Shown one piece after another: positions 7,892-16,903 of a stretch of 64,000 nucleotides of DNA. The first letter of the stretch is position 1. Each line of letters starts with the position of its first letter. Source of the DNA: CAZKBP01 sp964551015 (lineage in GTDB: Bacteria; Bacteroidota; Bacteroidia; Cytophagales; Microscillaceae); contig CAZKBP010000016.1 of NCBI GenBank assembly GCA_964551015.1, positions 57,736 through 121,735 of the forward strand, written 5' to 3'. The notes below the pieces were generated by a model. The model made no database searches. It was not told the origin of the DNA and saw only the letters and a list, made by a program, of their open reading frames with translations. A program made the position numbers and the translations under genes.

Positions 7892-9694
7892 TTAAGATAG
7901 TGTATATTTTCCTTCTTGAATAAGAAGGCTCGCCAAACGACGACGAGCTTCTTTGGCATTAAAAGGCTGGGTGCGCGTATATTGCGTCAAGCCCTTCATC
8001 AAGCCTTGGTAGGCATCACCTTCGGCAAAGGCATTGATGGCATTTTTTCCTTTCGTGTAGATTTTATCGGCAGCTTCGTGTAAGTAAATTCTTGTCAAAT
8101 CAATCGGATGCTGATTGGCAGCTTCGCCCTTTTGGCTGACCAACTTCTCGGTGCGCAATACCGCAGATTCCGCCGCATACACTTCAATGAGCATATCGGC
8201 CAAGTCTATATTGACTTCCTGTTGGTTGGCAAAGTCCTGACCAAAAGATTGTAGCGCGGCACCGATGGTTAGTAGGGCGGCTTTTTTCAGCTTCTTCACC
8301 AAGTTTTTCTCATAGGCGAAAAATCCTTCTCCGATATTTTCATCTGGGTTCGTTCCACCCTTCAGTTCTTGTTGTACGGCTTGGGCGGCTTGCATAAGGT
8401 CTAACTCACCCTTCATACCTCGCTTGATAATCGTTCCAACGGAGAGCATACGATTGATTTCATTCGTTCCCTCAAAAATGCGATTGATTCGGGCATCGCG
8501 GTAAGATCGGTCGGCGGGAGCGTCGGCAGAGAAGCCCATTCCTCCAAATACTTGCACGGTTTCATCCACCACGTAGTCGAGCATTTCGGAGCCGTGTACT
8601 TTCATCATGGCACACTCAATGGCAAATTGCTCGAAGCTTTTCAGACGCGCCTGAGCTTCTTCCATGCCTTGGGCACTGAAAGCCTCGATACAGTCATCAA
8701 TATTTTGTCCGGCACGGTAAGATGCTGATTCGGTAGCGTAAATACGAACCGCCATTTCCGCTAATTTGTGCTGAATCGCGCCAAAGTTGGCAATCGCCTG
8801 ACCAAATTGCTTACGCTCATTGGCATACTTGATGGAGTTTTCAAGAGCTTCTTTCGCACCGCCAAGGTTGGAAGCGGCCAGTTTGATTCGGCCAATGTTG
8901 AGAATATTGACCGCGATTTTGAAGCCGTTTTCGCGCTCAGAGAGCATATTTTCTACAGGAACTTTACAGTCATTAAAGAAGACTTGGCGCGTATCTGAAC
9001 CTTTGATTCCCATTTTTTTCTCAGGTTCATTCATCGTGATTCCACCAAAATCTTTCTCCACGATAAAAGCAGTGAGCTTTTTGTCATCATCAATTTTAGC
9101 AAAGACAATCAACAAATCAGCAAAACCACCATTGGTGATCCACATTTTTTGGCCATTGATGATGTAGTGTTTTCCATCTTCGGAGAGAACGGCTTTGGTT
9201 TTACCAGAATTGGCATCCGATCCCGCATCCGGCTCAGTGAGGCAGTAGCAAGCTTTCCATTCGCCAGAAGCCAGCTTAGGTAAATATTTTTGTTTTTGTT
9301 CCTCTGTTCCGTAGTACTGAATGGGGAGCGTCCCGATTCCTGTATGGGCAGAAATCGCCACCGAGAAGGAATGCCCAGCTCCGGTGTAATCTGCTACCAG
9401 CATAGAAGAATTGAAGTTCATTCCATAACCTTCGTACTCTGTGGGCACGCCAACGGCTAAAAAGCCTAACTCACCCGCCTTAGTCAAGATGGAGTTCATG
9501 AGTTCGGGGCTTTCGGCCTTATCAATTTCTTCCAGACGAGGAGTAACTTCTTTGGCAACAAAGTCGGCACAACTTTGAGCGATCATGCGCTGCTCTTCGC
9601 TAAACTCTTCGGGGATGAAGACTTCCTGTGCGTCAATGTCTTTGATGAGGAATTCTCCTCCTTTAACCAATTCTTTGTTTTGTACTGCTTCCAT
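7892..9694 (-). CDS. Acyl-CoA dehydrogenase, long form
   Basis: FAD enzyme that oxidises acyl-CoA to trans-2-enoyl-CoA in fatty-acid beta-oxidation. The core shows CYCLTEPDAGSDA, WITNGG, the ERKQFGQAIANFGAIQHKLAEM segment and the catalytic-base loop (RINRIFEGTNEINRM). About 180 C-terminal residues extend beyond the usual 380-residue enzyme, as in the VLCAD/ACAD9-like proteins common in Bacteroidota. I start it at MEAVQNKELVKG (600 residues); a longer frame to 9754 adds 20 residues with no counterpart in the family. The pathway partner enoyl-CoA hydratase is in the window at 46.6 kb, but not linked. Confidence 0.93.
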   Translation of the reverse strand: MEAVQNKELVKGGEFLIKDIDAQEVFIPEEFSEEQRMIAQSCADFVAKEVTPRLEEIDKAESPELMNSILTKAGELGFLAVGVPTEYEGYGMNFNSSMLVADYTGAGHSFSVAISAHTGIGTLPIQYYGTEEQKQKYLPKLASGEWKACYCLTEPDAGSDANSGKTKAVLSEDGKHYIINGQKMWITNGGFADLLIVFAKIDDDKKLTAFIVEKDFGGITMNEPEKKMGIKGSDTRQVFFNDCKVPVENMLSERENGFKIAVNILNIGRIKLAASNLGGAKEALENSIKYANERKQFGQAIANFGAIQHKLAEMAVRIYATESASYRAGQNIDDCIEAFSAQGMEEAQARLKSFEQFAIECAMMKVHGSEMLDYVVDETVQVFGGMGFSADAPADRSYRDARINRIFEGTNEINRMLSVGTIIKRGMKGELDLMQAAQAVQQELKGGTNPDENIGEGFFAYEKNLVKKLKKAALLTIGAALQSFGQDFANQQEVNIDLADMLIEVYAAESAVLRTEKLVSQKGEAANQHPIDLTRIYLHEAADKIYTKGKNAINAFAEGDAYQGLMKGLTQYTRTQPFNAKEARRRLASLLIQEGKYTLS

Positions 9695-9774
9695 GTAATT
9701 GAGATTAGGGTATGATTTCGTGCTTCTGAATCTTAGAAGAATTGTTAAAAACAATCTCTCTATATTTATAAACC

Positions 9775-9782
9775 CAAATATA
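9775..9782 (-). promoter_or_regulatory. -7 element TATATTTG for the acyl-CoA dehydrogenase gene
   Basis: An exact TAnnTTTG on the minus strand about 80 bases upstream of the chosen ATG. It supports the 9694 start by leaving a normal leader. Confidence 0.4.
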
Positions 9783-9907
9783 AGAAAAAATGTTATGCGT
9801 GCATACTATTTTTTTGAAAAAATTTTCTGCTTTACTGATTTGTATTTGCAGCACAAAAACTACGAGCTTAAATTTTTGACTATCAAGGTTTTAAAACCAA
9901 TATTTTT

Positions 9908-9915
9908 TATCTTTG
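9908..9915 (+). promoter_or_regulatory. -7 element TATCTTTG four bases from the start codon of the AddB-like gene
   Basis: TATCTTTG is followed by TGGA and then the ATG at 9920. If used, transcription would begin at or next to the start codon, giving a leaderless mRNA. No -33 TTG is found at about 20 bases. Confidence 0.45.
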
Positions 9916-9919
9916 TGGA

Positions 9920-12900
9920 ATGCAATCTTTTTTGGACTTATGTGCGCAGCATCTTGCTCAGGAGTATCAAGCCAATTTGGGTCGTGTTTGCATTGTATTG
10001 CCGACACGTCGTAGTGGCTTGGTATTGAAGCAGTTGCTCAAGGCTCACAAAGCCCAAAAACTCCCCCACATCACCCATATTGAGGATTTTGTCACGGAGG
10101 CCACCAGCTATACCAAGAGTAGTCCGGTCATGCTTTTGTTGGAAATGTATGAAATTTTCAGCCAAATTGATCCTAAAATCAAATTAGAACGCTTTACGAG
10201 TTGGGGCTACATTTTGATCAAAGATTTTGACCAGATAGATCGCAATTTGGTAGATGCCGAAAGGCTTTTCCAGAATCTGAGCGATATCAAGAACATAGAG
10301 CGTTGGCGTTTGGGTGAAGATAAAATCACGCCCCGCATTGGTGAGTATTTTCAGCTCTGGGAAAATCTGCACGAGACTTATCAGCAGTTTCGCGCGCGCT
10401 TATTAGAAGAGGAACAAGCCTACCCGGGGATGATGTATCGCCACTTAGCCGAAAATGCAGAATCCTTGCTTTTAGGATCAGCAAAAACACACGAACACTA
10501 TATCTTCATTGGTTTTAATGCCCTGAGCAAAGCCGAGGAGCAGATTTTCAAAACCCTGATGGATCATCAGAAAGCTGAAATCATTTGGGATGCAGACGAA
10601 TATTATGTGAAAGAAAACACGGAGAATAAGGCCGGGCTTTTTCTCAAAAAATACAATCAAAACTGGAACCGCACTAATTGGAAATTTCGCTGTAACTATT
10701 TGCTGGAGAGTGCCAAAGATATTCAAGTGATCAGCGTAGCCAATACCAGTATGCAAGGAAAAGTAGCCAATCAACTCTTAAAAAACTGGACTCCTTCCGA
10801 AAAAGATCAGCCCAATCCTCTAGAAATGCCCCATACGGCCATTGTATTGGCAGACGAAAATATCTTGATGCCGACTTTACACTCTTTGGATGAGCAATTT
10901 GCTGGACTTAATATCACCATTGGCCTCTCACTCAAAGATTCGGCTTTGTTCAATCTGGTGGATGCCCTCTTTGAGCAGCACCAAACTTACATTACGGATC
11001 GCGAAACTCAGGAAATCAAATTTAGCCATCGGAGTGTGATTAAGCTCTTGAATCACCCCTTTATTCGGCAGTACGAAAGACAATACGAAATACAAACAGA
11101 AGAAGGCGACGAAGAAAATTCGGAAAGCCACAGTTTGATTTTGCTGATGATTAATTTTATTAATCGTAATAATTTGATTTTTATCAGCTTGAATGAATTG
11201 CTGGATATTGTAGAAAGCGAAACTTTTCAAGAGCGATTTCAGGAGGAGCAGACTTTACTCGATTACTGTCAGCAAGCGATGGAAGCGTTGGAGCCACTCT
11301 TTCGTCTGCTTTTTCAGCCTTGGAAAAATACTTTCGAGGTAATTCGTAATCTGGAGGCATTGAGTGAGTTGCTTTATTCAGAAGAAAACTACTTCGAGGC
11401 CGCTTATTTCAAAGAATTTCAAAAGATGCTCCGACAATTGAAGGGCTTCGTGCAGATGCGCCCCCGTTTTATTGATATTCGTACTTTCAAAATTTTCTTG
11501 TATCAAGCCTTCCGAGAAACGAAATTTGACTTTGACAGTAATCAGGCGAGTCCACTCCAACTTATGGGGATTGTAGAGACACGTAATCTGGATTTTGAGC
11601 AGGTAATTATGCTTTCAGTCAATGAAACGACCCTGCCTCGTAGCAAAAAGATCAATTCTTTTATTCCCGTAGATGTGTGCAGAGAATTTGGCATCCCCTC
11701 TTATACGGAGCAAGACGCGGTGGTGAGCTATCATTTTTATCGTCTTTTGCAAAGGGCACAAAAAATCGCCCTCGTCTACACCTCCCCTTCGGATACCTAC
11801 GGAGGCAAGGAAAAAAGCCGTTTTATTCATCAATTACAAAATGACCTGGCTCAGCAAAATCCCAAAATTCGCATCAGAGAGATTCCCGCCCAATATCGTA
11901 GTGCCGAAGAAAAACCAGAACAGGAACTCATTATTGAAAAAGATGCCCAACTACTCGCACAAATCAAGGCGCATTTTGCCCGCGGCTTGAGCCCTTCTCA
12001 TATTAATTCTTTTTTGAGATGCTCTTTGCAATACTATTTTAGCCAATTGGCTGAAATTGGTTCCGCGAGTCGTGTGGAAGAAACCTTAGGGGCAGATAAG
12101 TTGGGAAGCTTGATTCACGAGATTTTAGAGGACCTTTTTCAAGAATTATCTCAGGAGAATCGCTTTGTAGATGAGGCTGCTCTGGAGGGCGTCCTGCCCT
12201 CGGTGCCTCAGCGGGTGCAGGCCAAGTTCCAACTTGATAAATACGCAAACTATGTTATCACGGGGCAGAATTATATTGTGAAGCAAGTAACTACACAATA
12301 TATTCTCAAATTTTTACGCAGTCAGATAGAAGAAATTCGCAGGCAAGGGGCTGCTTTTGAGATTTTGAGCTTAGAAAATCGAGAAGCGGGCAGTGAAGAC
12401 ACGGCTTGGACACCTCGTATCTATGCCTCGCTCGAGCTAAAACTAGCCCACGAAAACATCCCCCTTACGCTCCGAGGCATTACCGACCGCATTGATAAAG
12501 TCAAAGATCAAATTCGGATCGTGGATTATAAAACCAGTAAGGTGGAAAGCAATCAGGTCAGATTAGCTCCTGATGAGCTGGAAAGACTAGTGGACGATCC
12601 AAAGGCTGATAAAATTCGTCAGCTTTGGCTTTACAAATATATGATCGCTAAACGGGTAGTTGAAGGCGGTTCTTACCACGTGGGGAACTACCCCATTCAA
12701 GCCAACGAACCCATTACGGCGGGCATCTACAGCTTACGCAATCTGGAAGAAGGCTTGATTGAAATTCAATCTAAGGATAAGAAAAATCCCACGCTTTTTC
12801 CCGAAGATTTGCAGGCTTATGTGAAGACTTCCGAAACCTTTTTAGCTCAAATTATCGAAAAAATGCTAGATACCAGCCAAGCTTTTGAAAAAACAACCGA

Positions 12901-12949
12901 CCTAGAGATTTGCCAATTTTGTGCCTACCGAGAAATCTGCGGGCGGTAA
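9920..12949 (+). CDS. AddB/RecB-like PD-(D/E)XK nuclease
   Basis: A 1009-residue recombination or repair protein resembling the AddB subunit of the AddAB helicase-nuclease, which processes DNA double-strand ends. The N-terminal half is a helicase-like scaffold (CIVLPTRRSGLVLKQLL) without a proper Walker A. The C-terminal nuclease shows LGSLIHEILEDLF and the metal-binding GITDRIDKV...IRIVDYKTSKVE motif. Cysteines in FLRCSLQYYF and the terminal CQFCAYREICGR fit the iron-sulfur staple of AddB nucleases. No addA lies next to it. The start is the ATG directly after the TATCTTTG element. Confidence 0.85.
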   Translation: MQSFLDLCAQHLAQEYQANLGRVCIVLPTRRSGLVLKQLLKAHKAQKLPHITHIEDFVTEATSYTKSSPVMLLLEMYEIFSQIDPKIKLERFTSWGYILIKDFDQIDRNLVDAERLFQNLSDIKNIERWRLGEDKITPRIGEYFQLWENLHETYQQFRARLLEEEQAYPGMMYRHLAENAESLLLGSAKTHEHYIFIGFNALSKAEEQIFKTLMDHQKAEIIWDADEYYVKENTENKAGLFLKKYNQNWNRTNWKFRCNYLLESAKDIQVISVANTSMQGKVANQLLKNWTPSEKDQPNPLEMPHTAIVLADENILMPTLHSLDEQFAGLNITIGLSLKDSALFNLVDALFEQHQTYITDRETQEIKFSHRSVIKLLNHPFIRQYERQYEIQTEEGDEENSESHSLILLMINFINRNNLIFISLNELLDIVESETFQERFQEEQTLLDYCQQAMEALEPLFRLLFQPWKNTFEVIRNLEALSELLYSEENYFEAAYFKEFQKMLRQLKGFVQMRPRFIDIRTFKIFLYQAFRETKFDFDSNQASPLQLMGIVETRNLDFEQVIMLSVNETTLPRSKKINSFIPVDVCREFGIPSYTEQDAVVSYHFYRLLQRAQKIALVYTSPSDTYGGKEKSRFIHQLQNDLAQQNPKIRIREIPAQYRSAEEKPEQELIIEKDAQLLAQIKAHFARGLSPSHINSFLRCSLQYYFSQLAEIGSASRVEETLGADKLGSLIHEILEDLFQELSQENRFVDEAALEGVLPSVPQRVQAKFQLDKYANYVITGQNYIVKQVTTQYILKFLRSQIEEIRRQGAAFEILSLENREAGSEDTAWTPRIYASLELKLAHENIPLTLRGITDRIDKVKDQIRIVDYKTSKVESNQVRLAPDELERLVDDPKADKIRQLWLYKYMIAKRVVEGGSYHVGNYPIQANEPITAGIYSLRNLEEGLIEIQSKDKKNPTLFPEDLQAYVKTSETFLAQIIEKMLDTSQAFEKTTDLEICQFCAYREICGR

Positions 12950-13114
12950 AAGGGCTGGCTCATGGCACGGATTTGCCATTTGTAATCTATGCCAATCCAT
13001 ATTCTTCGTGTATACATCTGAATGGCTTATTCAAACACAAAGACACGGAGACACAGAGGGATTCTAGAGTGTTCCCGCGGAAAATCCACTCCCGTTTAAG
13101 TGTTCACATCATAG

Positions 13115-13141
13115 TGTAGAGAGGGATTGTAGAGAGGGATT
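13115..13141. repeat. Short direct repeat downstream of the AddB-like gene
   Basis: GTAGAGAGGGATT occurs twice in a row (13115-13127 and 13129-13141), next to a stretch reading ACACAAAGACACGGAGACAC at about 13035. No gene is apparent in the roughly 195 bases between the convergent neighbours. Confidence 0.6.
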
Positions 13142-13145
13142 GGTA

Positions 13146-15260
13146 TTACTCCAACCGTACCCCGATCACCAAGATATCATCCATTTGCGAGCCTTCGCCT
13201 TTCCACTCAAGGAAGGTTTTATCGAGAATTTCTTCTTGGTAAGTCATGGGTTCTTGATGAATATCATAGAGTAATTCTTTGAAGCGACGTCGCATAAATT
13301 TGCGATCATCAGGCCCGCCAAATTGATCTTGATAGCCATCAGAATAAATATAAAAAGTGATAGGTTCCTCCGCGTAGGAAATTTTGTGCTTGCTAAACTG
13401 ACGCTCGGCTTGGTCTCCTAACTGCCAACCACCGACCGAGTGAATATCCGCCTTGATTTCTCTGAGCTTCCGATCTTGCATGTAAAGTAGGGAATTTTTG
13501 GCACCGGCAAACTCGATGGTTTTCTCTTCTTGGTCAATTACACAAAGGGCGATATCCATGCCGTCTTTGTTGTTATTTTCGGCTTGGTGGAGCGCCTTGA
13601 GTATGCCTAGATTCATTTCATAAAGAATTTCATCAGGATGAATGATGCCTTTGTCATTGATAATTTGATTGAGTAGCGAGTCTCCGATCATAGACATAAA
13701 TGCCCCAGGCACTCCGTGTCCAGTACAATCCACGGCAGCCAATACGATTTTTTCATTTTCAAAACCGCTCAGTACACGTTGTCGGCCACGAATGTCGGCC
13801 ATTTCTTCAAAAATGGGGGTGGCATCCGTTTTTGTAAACCAGTAAAAATCTCCACTCACAATATCACGCGGACGATAATAAATAAAATGCAAGGGAAGCG
13901 CTTCGTCTATTTTTTCTTGATTGGGCAGCATGGCCTGCTGGATACGCAGGGCATACATGATACTGCTTTGGATGTTTTGGTTTTTGTGGGCGATCTCGTC
14001 TCTCTGCTTCTCGATCTGACTGTTTTGCAACTCAATAGCTTGGCTTTGCGCGGTGATTTCTTCGTTTTTGTGTTGAATCTCGAGGTACTGCGCTCTTAGG
14101 AGTTGGTTGGCTTTTCGCTTTTGTAAATTTGAGCGATATTGAATAGCTACCGTTATAACCAAGAACAGTAGCCCCCCGATGATAATAATGGTGAGGAGTT
14201 GCCAGATTTCACGGTCTTTATTGAGTAAATCAATTTGTCTTTCTTTCTTATCAATCTCACGTTGTACCCGATCGAGTTCATAAGAATTCTGCAATTCAGC
14301 AATTTGCTCTTCCTTCTCTTGATTGTAAATTTCATCTTCTAGAATCACATATTCACTTTGGTAGAAATAGGCTTTCTCATAATCTCCCAAAATAGAGTAA
14401 ATGTCCGCCAAGGTGTAGCTAATCTCCGCTTCTTCCTGAATTAACGCTAGGATATCTGCTTCTTCCAGGGCTTTCAGTGCGGTCTCGAGGGCTTGATTTA
14501 CCTTTTCTTGTTTGAGATAAGAGTTAGCTATATTGTTGAGAGTAGCAGGCACATTAGCCTGGCGACCGTCCGCTTCGTCTATCTCAAGTGATTTTTGGAA
14601 ATATTCTAGGGCTTTTTCATATTCACCATTGGTATAATAAAGTACACCCAGATTTCTGAGGCTAGTCGCAATTCCTTCTCGGTCGTTGACTTCTTGTCGG
14701 ATTTTGAGAGATTCTCGGTAGTAAGCGATTGCGCGGTTGTATTCATCTTGTTGATAATACAAGTCGCCGATGTTATTGAGTGTGCTAGCTTGGCCTGCTC
14801 GGTCATTGGTTTTTTGATCTATGCGGAGAACACGTTGATAAAACCGCTTGGCTCGATAAAAATCTCTTAGATTTTGGTAAACCGTACCAATATTGTGAAG
14901 CGTTTCGGCAATGCCCGGCTGATCTTGTGCTTGCTCGTAGATTTTGAGAGCACTCAAAAAATATTCTAGAGCCTGAGAATTATTGCTTTGCTGTAAGTAA
15001 ATATTCCCAATGGTTTTGAGAGCAGCTGCTTCACCTTGGGGATATTCTACTTGCTGAGACAGGTTGATTGCTTCCTGTGCTAACTCACGAGCACGCAGGG
15101 GTTCTGAGTTCTCGAGATTTTCGCTGGATTGGTTGAGCAAATCAACCCTCTCCTTTCCAGAGCTTGCACTCAGTTGTTTTTCCAACTCAGAGGAGGTATC
15201 CTGTGCTTCCGCGCTGATGGCAAATAGAAGAATGAATATAAATAGTAAATATTTTTGCAT
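13146..15260 (-). CDS. TPR sensor with SpoIIE-type serine phosphatase output
   Basis: A 704-residue signalling protein. A signal peptide (MQKYLLFIFILLFAISAEAQ) is followed by about seven tetratricopeptide repeats (residues roughly 30-310), a membrane helix near 350-370 (LLTIIIIGGLLFLVITVAI), a coiled coil, and a PP2C/SpoIIE phosphatase domain (IVSGDFYWF, VDCTGHGVPGAFMSMIG, YSDGYQDQFGG). The metal-binding Asp residues are present, so it should be active. The order implies a periplasmic TPR sensor controlling a cytoplasmic phosphatase, perhaps acting on an anti-sigma-type switch; no STAS or anti-sigma gene is adjacent. It lies 36 bases downstream of modB and may be cotranscribed with it. Confidence 0.88.
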   Translation of the reverse strand: MQKYLLFIFILLFAISAEAQDTSSELEKQLSASSGKERVDLLNQSSENLENSEPLRARELAQEAINLSQQVEYPQGEAAALKTIGNIYLQQSNNSQALEYFLSALKIYEQAQDQPGIAETLHNIGTVYQNLRDFYRAKRFYQRVLRIDQKTNDRAGQASTLNNIGDLYYQQDEYNRAIAYYRESLKIRQEVNDREGIATSLRNLGVLYYTNGEYEKALEYFQKSLEIDEADGRQANVPATLNNIANSYLKQEKVNQALETALKALEEADILALIQEEAEISYTLADIYSILGDYEKAYFYQSEYVILEDEIYNQEKEEQIAELQNSYELDRVQREIDKKERQIDLLNKDREIWQLLTIIIIGGLLFLVITVAIQYRSNLQKRKANQLLRAQYLEIQHKNEEITAQSQAIELQNSQIEKQRDEIAHKNQNIQSSIMYALRIQQAMLPNQEKIDEALPLHFIYYRPRDIVSGDFYWFTKTDATPIFEEMADIRGRQRVLSGFENEKIVLAAVDCTGHGVPGAFMSMIGDSLLNQIINDKGIIHPDEILYEMNLGILKALHQAENNNKDGMDIALCVIDQEEKTIEFAGAKNSLLYMQDRKLREIKADIHSVGGWQLGDQAERQFSKHKISYAEEPITFYIYSDGYQDQFGGPDDRKFMRRRFKELLYDIHQEPMTYQEEILDKTFLEWKGEGSQMDDILVIGVRLE

Positions 15261-15296
15261 AACCCAGAACGATAAGACCCCGTTTGGCCTCCCGTG

Positions 15297-15950
15297 TTAG
15301 GAACTTTTATTGTATAAATTCATCAACAATAGTGTCATGAAGGAGATCACGAATAAAACCGAAGCATAGAAATTTGCTTGATCGTAGTTGAGTGCTTCTA
15401 CTTCATTGTAGATGGCAATGGAAGCCACTCTTGTTTCTTCGGGAATGTTGCCTCCAATCATTAGAACGACGCCGAACTCCCCAATCGTATGTGCAAAGGT
15501 CATAATGATAGCTACGAGCAAAGCAGAACGAATGTTAGGAAGCAAAACCTTGACTAAAGTTACCAATGAAGACTTGCCCAAAGTATAAGATGCCTCTAGC
15601 AAAGAATAAGGCAAGCTCTCAAAGCCACTTTGAATCGGATTGACCATAAAAGGCAAGCTGAAGATAACAGAGCCTAAAACGATCCCCTCGAAGCTAAACA
15701 CAAATCTTAAACCAAAACCTGCTTCCAGCCATCTCCCGAAAGGCTGATGTGGATTAAAAGCAATCAATAAGTAAAACCCTAAAACTGAGGGCGGTAGTAC
15801 CAGGGGCATACTCACCAAAGTCTTCACAAAAATCTTGAATCTAGACCGACTGTAGCTAAGCCAGTAAGCCAGGGGAATTCCTAAAAAGAGTAAAATGAGC
15901 GTAGTAATGGCTGCTAACTTAAAGGTGAGCAAGAGAGGCATCCAATCCAT
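15297..15950 (-). CDS. modB: Molybdate ABC transporter permease
   Basis: A 217-residue inner-membrane permease with about five to six helices, the size of ModB. The cytoplasmic coupling (EAA) loop reads LEASYTLGKSSLVTLVKVLLPNI, and SMPLVLPPSVLGFYLL and TFAHTIGEFGVVLMIGGNIP are characteristic of molybdate rather than sulfate permeases. It should import molybdate together with a ModA binding protein and a ModC ATPase, but neither lies next to it, so they must be encoded elsewhere or lost. Confidence 0.88.
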   Translation of the reverse strand: MDWMPLLLTFKLAAITTLILLFLGIPLAYWLSYSRSRFKIFVKTLVSMPLVLPPSVLGFYLLIAFNPHQPFGRWLEAGFGLRFVFSFEGIVLGSVIFSLPFMVNPIQSGFESLPYSLLEASYTLGKSSLVTLVKVLLPNIRSALLVAIIMTFAHTIGEFGVVLMIGGNIPEETRVASIAIYNEVEALNYDQANFYASVLFVISFMTLLLMNLYNKSS

Positions 15951-16186
15951 AGATATTTCAGATTTGACCAGAAGTGTAAATCTACAAAATTTGATGAGAT
16001 CGTTTTAGCTTTCTTTCCGTATACAAAGGCTGGCACTGGATCACCAATTAGTACTAATTGAATTTTGCTAAAGCCAAAATCACCTGAGTATGTGTAGATT
16101 TGGAAGAATTAGTTTGAGCATAAGTTGTGTTTCTAGCCTGCATTTCTAATTTTGAATGGAAAGAACTTACATAAATTTTTTGAAAT

Positions 16187-16840
16187 ATGAAAGCCCTATT
16201 CCCATCTGTTGAGCAAACTTACCTAGAACCCGCTTACTTTGTTAATAGTAACGCTCCTGAGGTCATCGATTATACTTTACAAGTTACGAGAGGGATACAC
16301 GACCCTATTGAGAAAGCAGTAGAACTCTTTTACGCGGTGCGAGATGATTTTCGATACAATATCCACGACGTAAATATAGAGGCTGAGGAGCTAAAAGCCA
16401 GTACCTTAGTCAAAAGAGGTTATGGCTATTGTGTAGAAAAGGCCAATTTGCTCGCTGCTACCTGCCGTGTGGTGGGAGTACCGAGTCGCTTAGGCTTTGC
16501 CAACGTAAAAACGAGCATTGCCCCCGAAAGTCTCAGAAGGGTATTGCACACGGATGTGATGGTTTTTCAAGGCTATACCGAAATCTGGATAGAAGATCAC
16601 TGGGTCAGGGTAAACCCTGCATTCAATGCCAGTCTTTGTCAGAAATTAGCCATCCCTGCTTTGGAATTTGGCATTTTGGAGCAAAAACACTTCCAAACCG
16701 TAAAAGACTACGGCTGCTTCCACGATCTGCCCTATGATTTATATGTGCAGGAACTCAGAAATTATTATCCACATCTCTTTGATCTGGTAGAAGAGAATGA
16801 TGACCAATTCATGGATTTTCTCAATAACTTTCCAGTGTAA
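16187..16840 (+). CDS. Transglutaminase-like domain protein
   Basis: A 217-residue soluble protein with the transglutaminase/protease fold. Its nucleophile region is KRGYGYCVEKANLLAATCRVVGVPSRLGFANV (Cys82), followed by the second-motif region MVFQGYTEIWIEDHWVRVNPAFN. In relatives as I remember them, the catalytic His lies in an HGYTE motif; here codon CAA gives Gln128. If that alignment is right, the triad is incomplete. There is no signal peptide. It is a monocistronic gene facing lepB, with a shared terminator. Confidence 0.75.
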   Translation: MKALFPSVEQTYLEPAYFVNSNAPEVIDYTLQVTRGIHDPIEKAVELFYAVRDDFRYNIHDVNIEAEELKASTLVKRGYGYCVEKANLLAATCRVVGVPSRLGFANVKTSIAPESLRRVLHTDVMVFQGYTEIWIEDHWVRVNPAFNASLCQKLAIPALEFGILEQKHFQTVKDYGCFHDLPYDLYVQELRNYYPHLFDLVEENDDQFMDFLNNFPV

Positions 16841-16859
16841 GCCACGCGAATCGAGATAA

Positions 16860-16891
16860 AATAGGTCTGCTTATTCCGTAACAGACCTATT
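16860..16891. terminator. Bidirectional terminator between the transglutaminase-like gene and lepB
   Basis: AATAGGTCTG (16860-16869) pairs perfectly with CAGACCTATT (16882-16891) around a 12-base loop. It lies in the 63-base gap between two convergent genes. Confidence 0.75.
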
Positions 16892-16903
16892 CCCAATCAA
16901 AAT

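Noticed and set aside
9695..9754. 20-residue N-terminal extension of the acyl-CoA dehydrogenase
   Set aside because: Homologs start at the downstream Met and the -7 element lies just upstream; the extension is fortuitous.
12910..13119. 69-codon plus frame after the AddB-like gene
   Set aside because: It overlaps the end of the AddB-like gene in another frame and runs into low-complexity repeats; not protein-like.
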